A program made the position numbers and the translations under genes. Under the pieces are notes generated by a model. It had not been told where the DNA came from. It searched no databases and worked only from the letters and a program-made list of their open reading frames with translations. This document shows positions 1 through 7,935 of a stretch of DNA of 28,047 nt, piece after piece. Numbering within the stretch: the stretch's first letter is position 1; the number at the start of each line of letters is the position of its first letter. The DNA is taken from assembly GCA_964553915.1 (NCBI GenBank), contig CAZKMM010000019.1:1-28047 (forward strand). Direction: 5' to 3'. The stretch is from CAZKMM01 sp964553915. GTDB taxonomy: Bacteria > RBG-13-61-14 > DRUE01.

Positions 1-366
1 ACAATCTTCCCTAACCCGCTCATCCACCTGCATAGCAATCTGGAACATCAAAGAAGCAAAAAATCTCCGGTTGACCAGACGATGGGGCTCAATCTCTTCA
101 AAAATGGGAGGAAATCCATTATCAACCAACATTTTCACTTCCAGTTTATACAGTTCTTCTGGGGTCATTCCAGAAATATCCTTGGGAAAGCCAGGCAAAT
201 TCTTAATCCCGGAAAGCTCACACAAGAAATCAACAAACTCTGCCATCCGCACCTGTTCCAGACTCAAAACCGGCTTCATATCCACCCGAGTACACAAATC
301 CTCACTTACTACCTGCCCCCCGAGAAAAAGAAACAATAAGCCCACTAATATCCCTAATTTTTTCAT
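1..366 (-). CDS. exported protein of unknown function, N-terminal part (runs off left edge)
   Basis: Reading the minus strand from an ATG at 366 gives 122 codons open to the window edge. The start is set by a strong Shine-Dalgarno sequence (AAAGGAGG) ending seven bases upstream. The protein begins MKKLGILVGLLFLFLGG, a typical signal peptide with a Lys pair and a hydrophobic core, with a possible cleavage near residue 21 (VVS/ED). The mature part is mostly helical by eye and contains Cys residues around 24 and 49; I recognise no domain. It has its own TTGACA promoter about 30 bases upstream, so it is probably the first gene of its transcript rather than part of the acyl-CoA dehydrogenase unit. 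Export is well supported; function is unknown. Confidence 0.75.
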   Translation of the reverse strand, partial: MKKLGILVGLLFLFLGGQVVSEDLCTRVDMKPVLSLEQVRMAEFVDFLCELSGIKNLPGFPKDISGMTPEELYKLEVKMLVDNGFPPIFEEIEPHRLVNRRFFASLMFQIAMQVDERVREDC

Positions 367-393
367 TGCTTAACCTCCTTTGTTAGCATACTG

Positions 394-423
394 ATTTTAC
401 ATAATTTTAGATTCATTTGTCAA
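394..423 (-). promoter_or_regulatory. sigma-70-type promoter for the exported-protein gene
   Basis: On the minus strand TTGACA (423-418) is followed after 18 bases by TAAAAT (399-394). Transcription would start near 387, giving a leader of about 20 bases that contains the AAAGGAGG ribosome-binding site. Between this promoter and the dehydrogenase stop codon (424-501) there is only T-rich DNA; I see no convincing terminator for the dehydrogenase gene. Confidence 0.55.
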
Positions 424-501
424 GTAAAAACCTGCTTTTTATTTTTGTTATTATTTTTTCGGCATTTTTTCCCTAAAGTTTAATCTTTTTCCCCGGAAAA
501 A

Positions 502-1569
502 TTAAAGAAAATTTTCTAATAAAAAGCTGTTCGCTCCCAATAAGGAACGAACCAGCAAAGCGGAATGAAAAAGCCCGGCGAAAACATTATCCTGGTCAAC
601 CGCTCCCATCCCATCCGCCACGGATAGCTCCAGCATTGCTCTGATAACCAGTTCGGTGGTAAAAATCTTACAGGCAAGGGATTTTTTCTCGTATCCAGAA
701 ATCCCCTTATCTAGTCCGTAGGCGCTGGTATAATAAAATGTCCGGGCAGATTCTAAATTTAGTTTCACCTCCGCTTGAATTCTCTCCCAGCCCAGAATTC
801 CCCGACCAAGCTCCTTTTTCTCACACTCAGAAAGGGCTCTTTTTAAAAGTCCTGTTGCCATAGCAGATACCAGCACCCCAGCCTGAGCCAGAGCAGATTC
901 GCAAAGCTCCTCTCCCTGCCCGAGCGAGCCGATCAAATCCTGCTCCTGAGCAGGCACTTGCTCAAAAATAATTTCTGACCAGCTCAGCTCCTGTGCGGTG
1001 CTTCGGGCAAAATCCCTTCCTAAAAACAATCCTGCCCGTCCTTTTTCCAGTAAAATTAAGCTCAGGCTCTCTCCAGTTCTTGCCAGAGTAATAATCCAGT
1101 CCGCCTCCCGTGCCTGATTCACATAAACCTTCCGACCTGCTATCCTCCATCCTTCTTCATCCTTCTCTGCTCTGGTCTCAGCCCCCGGCTCAGAATCCTC
1201 ACTTAAAGCAAATGATAACAGCTTACGCTCATTTGCAACCCGCATCAGACGATTCTGGCTCCTTGTGGTGTCCGGGTCTTTTTTAAGCAAAATTATTCCT
1301 AAAGATTGAATCAAAAGACTCAAAGCGCAGGAAAAGTGGATTGGCGCCAGTTCCTCCAAAACTATCGCCAAGTCTAATAACCCCCATCCCCTGCCTCCCA
1401 GCTGGCGGGGAATCAACCCATAATAAAATCCCTCCTCCCATAAAATCTCCAATAATCCAGCGGGAAGCTCCCCACTTTTCGTAAATGAGTCTTTATGCTT
1501 TAAAAGCTTATTCCCAACCAGGACTGCTTCTTTCTGAAGTTTTTTGGCTTTTTCAGTTATAAAAGGCAT
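502..1569 (-). CDS. acyl-CoA dehydrogenase family protein, divergent active site
   Basis: This 355-residue protein has the acyl-CoA dehydrogenase layout: an N-terminal helical domain (about 1-115), a middle beta domain opening with a FALSEDSEPGAE segment that matches the family's FAxTEPxAGSD flavin/substrate motif, and a C-terminal helical domain with a KxFTTELVIRAMLELSVADGMGA segment matching the usual K.fas....v...a.qi.GG.G. The last part differs: where short- and medium-chain enzymes have the YEGT stretch carrying the catalytic Glu, this protein ends LLGANSFLLENFL, with no acid at that position. It is also slightly shorter than the usual 375-390 residues. FAD binding is plausible; dehydrogenase activity is uncertain. 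An in-frame TAA directly precedes the ATG, so this is the longest possible start. The gene stands alone on this strand, divergent from the chemosensory operon. Confidence 0.75.
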   Translation of the reverse strand: MPFITEKAKKLQKEAVLVGNKLLKHKDSFTKSGELPAGLLEILWEEGFYYGLIPRQLGGRGWGLLDLAIVLEELAPIHFSCALSLLIQSLGIILLKKDPDTTRSQNRLMRVANERKLLSFALSEDSEPGAETRAEKDEEGWRIAGRKVYVNQAREADWIITLARTGESLSLILLEKGRAGLFLGRDFARSTAQELSWSEIIFEQVPAQEQDLIGSLGQGEELCESALAQAGVLVSAMATGLLKRALSECEKKELGRGILGWERIQAEVKLNLESARTFYYTSAYGLDKGISGYEKKSLACKIFTTELVIRAMLELSVADGMGAVDQDNVFAGLFHSALLVRSLLGANSFLLENFL

Positions 1570-1590
1570 TTACGAAAACAAATTTAACAT
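1570..1590 (-). other. seven-codon upstream reading frame abutting the dehydrogenase start
   Basis: On the minus strand an ATG at 1590 opens MLNLFS followed by TAA, and the dehydrogenase ATG follows at once in the same frame. The best ribosome-binding site here (CAGGGGG) lies about seven bases before the upstream ATG, not before the dehydrogenase ATG. This suggests either termination-reinitiation coupling or a nonsense change near the true N-terminus. Confidence 0.35.
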
Positions 1591-1631
1591 TGATTACCCC
1601 CTGCTGGCAAATCCTTTTCTCTGCCTTAAAG

Positions 1632-1688
1632 TTTTAAACTAAATTAGCCTCTGATTGACATTTGGGTTAAAAAAATGTTAGTTTAAAA
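1632..1688. repeat. 11-bp perfect inverted repeat around the operon promoter
   Basis: TTTTAAACTAA at 1632-1642 is the exact reverse complement of TTAGTTTAAAA at 1678-1688. The arms are separated by 35 bases, and the right arm overlaps the predicted -10 box of the chemosensory operon. It could be a split operator or, because it is AT-rich, a chance match. Confidence 0.4.
1655..1684 (+). promoter_or_regulatory. candidate promoter of the chemosensory operon
   Basis: A perfect -35 box TTGACA (1655-1660) is followed after 18 bases by TAGTTT (1679-1684), a weak -10 box helped by an upstream TG in extended -10 position (1676-1677). It is the only good promoter seen ahead of the long plus-strand gene run, and would place the transcript start near 1691, before both the 49-codon reading frame and the MCP gene. 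Confidence 0.45.
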
Positions 1689-1708
1689 AATAAGAGCAAG
1701 GGATAAAA

Positions 1709-1858
1709 ATGAAACCAAACTCAGAGCAAAAAGAAAAATTTGAGAGCATTGTTTTTTTAAAAGAAGCTGAGCATTTCCCCCTTCCATTTTTCTCAGCGCA
1801 TTTTTCTTTAACCAAAGAGGGGGTTATAAAAAACCTGCGCTCAACCCGGGGAGGATAA
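1709..1858 (+). CDS. possible 49-residue leader protein upstream of the MCP gene
   Basis: An ATG at 1709, preceded by AAGGGA at good spacing, opens 49 codons ending in TAA at 1856-1858, one base before the MCP ATG. The product (MKPNSEQKEKFESIVFLKEA at its start, with a short Phe/Pro-rich middle) has no recognisable motif, signal peptide or membrane segment. The MCP ribosome-binding site GGGGAGGA lies inside its last codons, which would permit translational coupling. It could equally be a chance open frame in a leader; codon use gives no clear answer at this length. Confidence 0.3.
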   Translation: MKPNSEQKEKFESIVFLKEAEHFPLPFFSAHFSLTKEGVIKNLRSTRGG

Positions 1859-1859
1859 A

Positions 1860-3272
1860 ATGAGGGTAAGGCTCGGAATCAAAATTTTTCTCGGATATCT
1901 TTTAATTGCTTTAATCACTATCATTATCTATATTGTTTTTGGGAGTTTAAAAATTGTTCAACCTGAATGGGTTTCGCCTATTATTGCTATTTCCTCTATT
2001 CTTCTGATCACCAGCCTGTTCGGATATTTTTACTCCCGGAGTTTATTTAAAGATTTAAGCTTACTCCGGACTTCTGCCCGGAGAATCGGTCAGGGAGATT
2101 TGACCGAAGAAGTCAAGATCAGGAAGAAGAAAAAATATCCAGATGAAATAGATGACCTGATTGATTCCATCAATATGATGCTGGAAAATCTCCGCCAGTT
2201 AACTGCTCAGGTGCAGTCCACTGCCATCATTATGAGCCAAAATGCCCAGAACCTTTCTGCCTCTTCCCAGGAAATAAATGCCAGCTCAGAAGAAATTGCC
2301 TCTACTATTAACGAAATTAGTAAAGGAATTGAGCTTCAGGCTTCTCTGGTGGAGAATACCTCTAAAACCGTTCGGGAGATGGCAGGAAGTATTGAGCTAA
2401 CCAGTTCCAATGCAATGGTCACTGCCACCAGCGTGGGAGAGGCTTCGGTCAAAGCCCAGCAGAGTGGAGAGCTGGCAAATCAGGCTATGGAAAAGATGAA
2501 GCAGGTCTTTGAAAAAATGGCTAATTCACAGGAAATGGTTGTCCGCTTTGGAGAGCGAACCAAACAAATCGGAAAAATTGTGGAGATGATTACCAACATT
2601 GCCCGGCAGACCAACCTGCTGGCTCTTAATGCCACCATTGAAGCCGCCCGGGCCGGAGAATATGGAAAAGGCTTTGCAGTGGTGGCTGATGAGGTAAGAA
2701 AACTGGCAGAAAGCACCAGCACCGCGGCGGAGCAAATCACTGACCTGGTTGCAGAAATAGAGCAGGAAAGCGAGCGGGTGGTTTCCACTATGAAAGAAAC
2801 TGCGGAGGATATTTCCGAAGGCAGGGAAGACCTGGGCACCATCAGTCTTTCTCTGGAGGAGATTGTTCAGATGGTCACCACCGCCGCGGAGAAAGTGAAA
2901 AATATCTCTGACCTGGCTCAAATTCAGGCAGAAGGTGCCAAAGAACTGGTCAGAAGTATTGATGAAATCGCCAAGCTGGCAAATGAAAATGCCTCCAGCA
3001 TAGAACAGGTGAGCTCTGCTACTCAGGAGCAAAATGCTTCTATTGAAGAGATGAGCCGGTCTGCCCAGGAGTTGAGTCAAATTGCTGACCAGCTCAAACA
3101 ACTGGTGAGCAGATTCCGATTAGATGCGGAAAGAATCCTGATGGAACCAGAACCTGCGGAGCCGGTTTTAGAGTTAGTGAAAAAACCCGAGCCAGAAGAA
3201 AAGGTAGAAATTAAAAAATCCCAAACCTCAAAAAAAGAATCTGAAGAAGAAATTGATTATCTCTTTGAATAA
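1860..3272 (+). CDS. methyl-accepting chemotaxis protein without a periplasmic sensor domain
   Basis: This 470-residue receptor has two closely spaced membrane helices (about 8-31 and 39-58) with only a handful of residues between them, so there is essentially no ligand-binding domain outside the membrane. A HAMP domain follows (about 58-115), then a long coiled-coil signalling domain whose hairpin tip reads IARQTNLLALNATIEAARAG (about 247-266), the conserved CheA/CheW contact region. Gln/Glu pairs suited to methylation flank the tip. The acidic, Lys-rich tail ends EEIDYLFE and has no CheR-type NWETF pentapeptide. GGGGAGGA precedes the ATG. It is the first recognisable gene of the operon and probably senses membrane state or a partner protein rather than an external ligand, as proposed for DifA of Myxococcus xanthus. 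Confidence 0.93.
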   Translation: MRVRLGIKIFLGYLLIALITIIIYIVFGSLKIVQPEWVSPIIAISSILLITSLFGYFYSRSLFKDLSLLRTSARRIGQGDLTEEVKIRKKKKYPDEIDDLIDSINMMLENLRQLTAQVQSTAIIMSQNAQNLSASSQEINASSEEIASTINEISKGIELQASLVENTSKTVREMAGSIELTSSNAMVTATSVGEASVKAQQSGELANQAMEKMKQVFEKMANSQEMVVRFGERTKQIGKIVEMITNIARQTNLLALNATIEAARAGEYGKGFAVVADEVRKLAESTSTAAEQITDLVAEIEQESERVVSTMKETAEDISEGREDLGTISLSLEEIVQMVTTAAEKVKNISDLAQIQAEGAKELVRSIDEIAKLANENASSIEQVSSATQEQNASIEEMSRSAQELSQIADQLKQLVSRFRLDAERILMEPEPAEPVLELVKKPEPEEKVEIKKSQTSKKESEEEIDYLFE

Positions 3273-3274
3273 AA

Positions 3275-3742
3275 ATGCCAGAAAAAACCGAAGCTCAAGC
3301 CCCTGCCCTGGAACGACATCGCCAGATGCTCAGTTTTTATCTTGAACGGGAACTTTATGGGTTTGAAATCAAATATATCTTACAGGTGATAGAACCTCCT
3401 CCCTTTGCTTTTGTGCCCCGGGCACCTTTCTTCCTTCGGGGAGCAGTGAATTATCGGGGAAAAGTTATTGCGGTAATAGACCTCGGACAGTTTATGACTG
3501 GAAAAGAAAAGCCCCTGGGTCCGGAAAGGAGAGTCATCATCATTGATAGCCCGGATTTTAATCTCGGCTTTCTGGTGGACCGGGTGGAGAGGATAGAAAC
3601 GATTCCGGTTTACGGAGATATGGTTCAACAGCCTCCGGAATCTAATCCTTACATATTAGGAGTTGTTAATTTGGGTGGAAGGCTTTTTAATATTATTGAC
3701 CTGGAGAAACTTCTCAAGGAAATTGAAAATTATTTCAGTTGA
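3275..3742 (+). CDS. cheW: CheW-like coupling protein
   Basis: This 155-residue protein is a single CheW domain. After a short N-terminal extension come the strand LSFYLERELYGFEIKYILQV, the FFLRGAVNYRGKVIAVIDL segment that corresponds to the family's ...GvinlRG.iipvidL core, and LGVVNLGGRLFNIIDLEKLL near the end. CheW links the receptor to the kinase CheA and sits at the cytoplasmic face of receptor arrays. It begins two bases after the MCP stop codon, so the two are almost certainly made together. The usual Arg of the NxRG core is kept (NYRG). Confidence 0.92.
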   Translation: MPEKTEAQAPALERHRQMLSFYLERELYGFEIKYILQVIEPPPFAFVPRAPFFLRGAVNYRGKVIAVIDLGQFMTGKEKPLGPERRVIIIDSPDFNLGFLVDRVERIETIPVYGDMVQQPPESNPYILGVVNLGGRLFNIIDLEKLLKEIENYFS

Positions 3743-3753
3743 GGAGGTAGACT

Positions 3754-4128
3754 ATGCCCATCCGAGTATTAATTGCGGACGACGCCTTATTTATGAGAAA
3801 TATGATCAAGGAGGTCTTTTCTGGCAACGAATTTGAGGTGGTGGGAGAAGCTTCCAACGGGGTAGAAGCGGTGGAGCAGTATAAAAAACTTAAGCCGGAT
3901 ATTACCACGATGGATATTGTAATGCCCCTGAAAAGCGGAATTGAAGCGGTAAGAGAAATCATCAAGTTTGATAAAAACGCTAAAATTATAATGTGCTCAG
4001 CTCTCGGGCAGGAATCGTTAGTAATGGAAGCTATTGAAGCCGGCGCCAGAGATTATATCGTCAAACCCTTTAAGCCAGAAAAGGTTTTAGAAATCGTGCG
4101 AAAGGTGGTTGGGAGCGATAATGGTTGA
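3754..4128 (+). CDS. cheY: CheY-type single-domain response regulator
   Basis: The protein is 124 residues, one receiver domain and nothing else. The acidic pair D9/D10, phospho-acceptor D54 (in TTMDIVMP), S82 and K104 (in YIVKPF) are all present, so it should accept phosphate from CheA. A clear GAGGAGG precedes the ATG. CheY normally carries the output signal to a flagellar motor; with no flagellar gene in view the target here may be a non-flagellar machine. Its last eight bases overlap cheA. The TTMDIVMP form is typical of CheY proteins paired with CheC/CheD systems. Confidence 0.93.
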   Translation: MPIRVLIADDALFMRNMIKEVFSGNEFEVVGEASNGVEAVEQYKKLKPDITTMDIVMPLKSGIEAVREIIKFDKNAKIIMCSALGQESLVMEAIEAGARDYIVKPFKPEKVLEIVRKVVGSDNG

Positions 4129-6055
4129 CCTGAGCAAATATAAAGCCCTTTTTCTCAGCGAAAGCCTGGAGCATCTTCAATCAATGAATGAATGTTTTTT
4201 GAAAATAGAACAGGGAGAGGTAGATGAAGAGTTGATTTCCCGGGCTTTTAGAAATGCCCATTCCCTTAAAGGAATGGCAGCCAGTATGGGATATGAGCCG
4301 ATTCGGGACCTTGCCCATTCTATGGAAGACCTCTTGGACCAGGTCCGGCAAAAACAAAGAAAAATAGAAAGTGAAATCCTGGAAGTATTATTTCAGGCAA
4401 CAGACCGACTTGAGCAGATGCTCAAAGAAGTGGAAAATGACCAGGAAATCAGCCCGGGCTGGCAGGAACTAGAGGAAAAAATTCGCCAGCTGTTAAAAAA
4501 AAAGCCTCAACTTGAAACCATAGAACCCTCTGCTTCTACTTCTCAACCAGACCAGGCTCCCAAAACTGTTCAAGGATATTTAATCCGGGCATTGATTTCT
4601 CCTGGTGCTGATGCTCCCAGCATCCGGGCAATAGTTCTGCTCAAACGCCTGGAAGAGGTGGGAAAAATTATTAAAAGCATCCCGGAGCGAAACCAAATCA
4701 AACAGGGAGAAATTCCCAGCACCAGCCAGGGATACCCGGTAGAAATTTATCTGGAATCCAATCTTCCTTCAGATGAGGTTGAAAAGGCTTTAGAAAAAGT
4801 CAGCGAGCTGGAAAAATATGAAATTCAACACTTAAGAGAAATCCCTTTAAAGGAAGTTTCTCAGGAAACCGAAACCAAACCTGCAGAGCCAGCACCTAGC
4901 CTGGCTCCAATGCCTCAGACGGTTCGGGTCAGCACCCGCTTACTGGATGATTTTATTAACAGTTTGGGGGAGATGATTCTCATTCGGGGAGAGCTGGAGC
5001 AGGTTGCCCGCCAGCATCCGGTTCCAGCTCTCCGCCAGGGGCTTGACCGCCTGGAAAGATTGATCCGGGAATTCCATGACCAGGTAATGAGTGCCCGGCT
5101 CCTTCCTATAGAAATGATAGTTCAACGCCTGCCCCGACTGGTTAGAGATTTATCCCGGGAAGAGGGAAAAGAAGTAGAATTAGAAATTAAAGGAAAAGAA
5201 ATAGAGTTAGACCGGGCACTTTTAGAAAAGCTCCCGGACCCGCTCGTGCATATTATCCGAAATGCCCTTTCTCATGGAATTGAAACTCCGGAGGAGAGAA
5301 TCGCCCAGGGTAAGCCCAGAAAAGGCAAGATTTTAATTCAAGCCCGCCAGGAACGGGATATGGTAATTCTGGAAATTAGTGATGATGGCAGGGGAATAGA
5401 CCCGGAGCAGATTAAAGCTCGCGCCCGAGAAAAAGGACTGATCAGCGAGGCACAAGCCCGGGAGCTTACCGAAGAGCAGGCTTTAAACCTCGTCTTCCTG
5501 CCCGGATTTTCCACCGCAGAAAAAGTGGGAATGGTTTCAGGAAGAGGGGTGGGAATGGATGTGGTGAAGAATGTGATTGAAGGAATGGGGGGAGCGGTTT
5601 ATTTAGCCTCTCAGCCCGGCAAAGGAACCAGCATTATTCTCCATCTTCCCAGAACCGTGGCAATTGTTAATGTTCTTTTAGTTCGGCTTAAAGAGCAAAT
5701 TTTTGCCCTGCCCATCAGCAGAATCATCCGTTCGGTAGAGATTCTTCCCTATCAAATCCGAAGAAGTCAAAAAACCGATTACTACCTGGAAAAACAGGAA
5801 CTGATTCCTATGGTTTACTTCCATCGGCTCCTTGACCTCTCTCCCCCTGAAGAATTGAATTTCCCGGTCAATGCCCTGATCGCGGAGGTAAAAAAGAAAA
5901 AAATGGCTCTAATCGTTGACGAGCTGGTCGGACAGGAAGAAGCCTTTATTCGTCCTTTAGGAAAACCTCTGGAAAAAATTTCCGGATTGGCAGGAGTGAC
6001 TATGCTTGGAGACGGACGGGTGGTATTTGTGGTTGACCTGGCGGGATTATTTTAA
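4121..6055 (+). CDS. cheA: chemotaxis histidine kinase CheA
   Basis: I place the start at the ATG at 4121, inside the end of cheY and preceded by GGGAG; a TTG twelve bases earlier is in frame but less likely. The 644-residue product has the five CheA parts: P1 with phosphorylated His at 47 (NAHSLKG), a P2-like domain (about 155-250) after a Pro/Ser/Gln linker, a short P3 dimerisation region starting VRVSTRLLDDFINSLGEMI, the P4 ATP-binding domain with an N box (HIIRNALSHGIE), G1 (DDGRGID) and G2 (GRGVGMDVV), and the CheW-like P5 domain at the end. All catalytic motifs look intact. It should phosphorylate the neighbouring CheY. P3 is followed by LIREFHDQVMSARLLPIEMI, the usual run into P4. Confidence 0.95.
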   Translation: MVDLSKYKALFLSESLEHLQSMNECFLKIEQGEVDEELISRAFRNAHSLKGMAASMGYEPIRDLAHSMEDLLDQVRQKQRKIESEILEVLFQATDRLEQMLKEVENDQEISPGWQELEEKIRQLLKKKPQLETIEPSASTSQPDQAPKTVQGYLIRALISPGADAPSIRAIVLLKRLEEVGKIIKSIPERNQIKQGEIPSTSQGYPVEIYLESNLPSDEVEKALEKVSELEKYEIQHLREIPLKEVSQETETKPAEPAPSLAPMPQTVRVSTRLLDDFINSLGEMILIRGELEQVARQHPVPALRQGLDRLERLIREFHDQVMSARLLPIEMIVQRLPRLVRDLSREEGKEVELEIKGKEIELDRALLEKLPDPLVHIIRNALSHGIETPEERIAQGKPRKGKILIQARQERDMVILEISDDGRGIDPEQIKARAREKGLISEAQARELTEEQALNLVFLPGFSTAEKVGMVSGRGVGMDVVKNVIEGMGGAVYLASQPGKGTSIILHLPRTVAIVNVLLVRLKEQIFALPISRIIRSVEILPYQIRRSQKTDYYLEKQELIPMVYFHRLLDLSPPEELNFPVNALIAEVKKKKMALIVDELVGQEEAFIRPLGKPLEKISGLAGVTMLGDGRVVFVVDLAGLF

Positions 6056-6066
6056 AGGAGGGGTTA

Positions 6067-6687
6067 ATGGCAGAAGAATTTATCTTGAATAAAATCCAGC
6101 GGGATGCCCTTCAGGAGCTATGCAATATTGGAATGGGACACGCCACCACCGCCCTGGCTCGGTTATTAAATCAGACCATCCTTTTTGAGGTTCCCCGGGT
6201 TCAGAGAATAAAAATCAGCCGGGTGCCGGCAATGGTGGGGGGCAAAGATGAAATGGTGGTGGGAATTTATATGCGATTTCAGGGACCGGTCCAGGGAAAT
6301 ATTCTAATAATGTTTCCCCGCCAGAGCGTGCTAGTTCTTCAGGAGATTATCACCGGAGAGAAAAAAACTGAGATTATTCTGAATGAATATTTTACTTCAA
6401 TGCTTAAAGAAATTGGCAATATCCTGGCAGGTAGTTATTTAAGCGTGATGGAAACTCTCCTGGGAATGAGGCTGATTCAATCCGTGCCTTTATTTGCCTT
6501 TGACCTGGCAAGAGCGGTTATTGACCCAATTCTTGCCCAGGTAGGAGAAGAAAAAGATTATACTCTTTTAACCGAAGCGGTCTTTCATTTAAAAGACTCT
6601 CCGCAGTTAACTGGAAAATTCTTTTTGATTCCGGACCCGAAATCAGTCCGGTTAATGCTGGAGTCAGTGGGGCTGGCGGAAAATTGA
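6067..6687 (+). CDS. cheC: CheC-type CheY-P phosphatase
   Basis: This 206-residue protein shows both active-site helices of the CheC/CheX/FliY phosphatases: LQELCNIGMGHATTALARLL (about 16-35), with the E-x-x-N pair, and SMLKEIGNILAGSYLSVMET (about 116-135) with the second pair. CheC removes phosphate from CheY-P and is stimulated by binding CheD, which is encoded next. A strong AAAGGAGGGG precedes the ATG. The stop codon overlaps the start of cheD by four bases (TTGA), which fits stoichiometric production of the CheC-CheD pair. It lacks the FliN-like part that would make it FliY. Confidence 0.92.
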   Translation: MAEEFILNKIQRDALQELCNIGMGHATTALARLLNQTILFEVPRVQRIKISRVPAMVGGKDEMVVGIYMRFQGPVQGNILIMFPRQSVLVLQEIITGEKKTEIILNEYFTSMLKEIGNILAGSYLSVMETLLGMRLIQSVPLFAFDLARAVIDPILAQVGEEKDYTLLTEAVFHLKDSPQLTGKFFLIPDPKSVRLMLESVGLAEN

Positions 6688-7184
6688 AGCTAAAAACCAT
6701 TCAGGTAAGAGTGGGAGAATGGAAGCTGGGAGAAGGAGCAGTTCGGTTCAGGTCTTATGGACTGGGCTCCTGCGTTGCTCTGGTGCTCTGGGAGCCGGGA
6801 AAAAAAATCGGGGGAATGGCTCATATCCTCCTTCCCGGGACGAACAGTCAAATCCCTCCCCATCCCGGAGCGAAATTTGCCCCCAGCGCGGTCAGGAATC
6901 TGGTAAATGAAATGAAAAAAATGGGCGCCCACCCTCAAAAGCTGGTAGCAAAATTGGTTGGCGGTGCCAATATGTTCCCGAAAAAATTTAACCCGGAACA
7001 GGAATTTATGGGAAAAAACATTGGAGAGCGAAATCTGCTGGCGGTAAGAAAATCTTTAAACGAGTTAAAAATCCCGATTCTGGCAGAAGAAGTGGGAGGG
7101 GAAAAAGGGCGAACCATTGAATTCTATCCCCAGACCGGAAAAGTGCTCATTTATAAATCCAATGGAGAGGTAAAAGAAATCTGA
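6684..7184 (+). CDS. cheD: receptor glutamine deamidase CheD
   Basis: This 166-residue protein is CheD: GLGSCVAL with catalytic C30 and GGMAHILLP with catalytic H47 match the Cys/His pair of Thermotoga CheD (offset by three), followed by a GGANMF segment. CheD deamidates Gln residues of receptors and also binds CheC. The start is a TTG that overlaps the cheC stop as TTGA; the next plausible start (GTG at 6708-6710 region) would cut into the first conserved strand. The stop codon overlaps the larB ATG (TGATG). No CheR or CheB is present in this window, so CheD and CheC are the only adaptation genes seen. Confidence 0.92.
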   Translation: MKLKTIQVRVGEWKLGEGAVRFRSYGLGSCVALVLWEPGKKIGGMAHILLPGTNSQIPPHPGAKFAPSAVRNLVNEMKKMGAHPQKLVAKLVGGANMFPKKFNPEQEFMGKNIGERNLLAVRKSLNELKIPILAEEVGGEKGRTIEFYPQTGKVLIYKSNGEVKEI

Positions 7185-7933
7185 TGGAGCGAGAAAAAAT
7201 TCTGGCTTTGCTTAAAAGGGTTAAAGCCGGGAAAATCTCTCCAGAAAAAGCCCTCAAGGAGCTAGAAGCCCTACCTTATCTAGACCTGGATTTTGCCCGT
7301 CTGGATTTGCACCGAAATCTCCGACAGGGAATCAGCGAGGTAATTTTCGGGGAGGGAAAGACCGACCCGGAGCTTATCCGGATTATCTCCGAGCTAAACA
7401 GAAGAAAGGCTAATATTCTGGTTACCCGTTTGAATCCGGAGCGAGGAGTCAAACTGAAAAAAAGGTTTAAACAGGCTCAATATAATTCCCGGGCAGAAAT
7501 TTTTAAACTAATCAATCAGCCAGTTAAGATTCAGGGCAGGGGGAAGATTCTGGTCATCAGCGCGGGCACCGGTGATTTAAAGGTAGCAGAAGAGGCAAAA
7601 GAAACCGCAGAATTTTTTGGCAATAAAGTAGAATGCCTCTATGATGTTGGAGTGGCTGGTCTTCATCGGCTTTTAGCTCATTGGGAAAAACTAAAAAGTG
7701 CCCGGGTGCTGATAGTGGTAGCAGGTATGGAAGGAGCCCTTCCCAGCGTGGTGAGCGGACTGGTAAATAAACCGGTAATTGCGGTTCCCACCAGCGTGGG
7801 ATATGGTGCCAGTTTTGGAGGACTGAGCGCGCTTTTGGGAATGCTCAATTCCTGCGCCGGTGGAGTGGCAGTGGTTAATATTGATAACGGATACGGCGCC
7901 GGAGTGGTAGCAACCTTAATCAATCGGCTTTAA
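7184..7933 (+). CDS. larB: LarB, pyridinium-3,5-biscarboxylic acid mononucleotide synthase
   Basis: LarB carboxylates and hydrolyses nicotinic acid adenine dinucleotide in the first step of making the nickel-pincer nucleotide cofactor of lactate racemase and related enzymes. The 249-residue protein has a helical N-terminus and a PurE-like C-terminal domain with the family stretches VISAGTGDLKVAEEA (about 125-139), VVAGMEGALPSVV, VPTSVGYGASFGGLSALL and VNIDNGYGAG. The start overlaps the cheD stop by one base (TGATG), which couples cofactor synthesis to the chemosensory genes. No larA or larE gene is visible in the window. Confidence 0.93.
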   Translation: MEREKILALLKRVKAGKISPEKALKELEALPYLDLDFARLDLHRNLRQGISEVIFGEGKTDPELIRIISELNRRKANILVTRLNPERGVKLKKRFKQAQYNSRAEIFKLINQPVKIQGRGKILVISAGTGDLKVAEEAKETAEFFGNKVECLYDVGVAGLHRLLAHWEKLKSARVLIVVAGMEGALPSVVSGLVNKPVIAVPTSVGYGASFGGLSALLGMLNSCAGGVAVVNIDNGYGAGVVATLINRL

Positions 7934-7935
7934 AA

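Noticed and set aside
71..373. Plus-strand open frames of 100 and 85 codons near the left edge
   Set aside because: They lie opposite a minus-strand gene with a signal peptide, a perfect ribosome site and a promoter; the plus frames have no ribosome site and low-complexity Ser/Thr/Lys content.
2480..3101. Minus-strand open frames of 120 and 191 codons inside the MCP gene
   Set aside because: They are antisense to the conserved signalling domain and show no domain of their own; long coiled-coil genes often leave open antisense frames.
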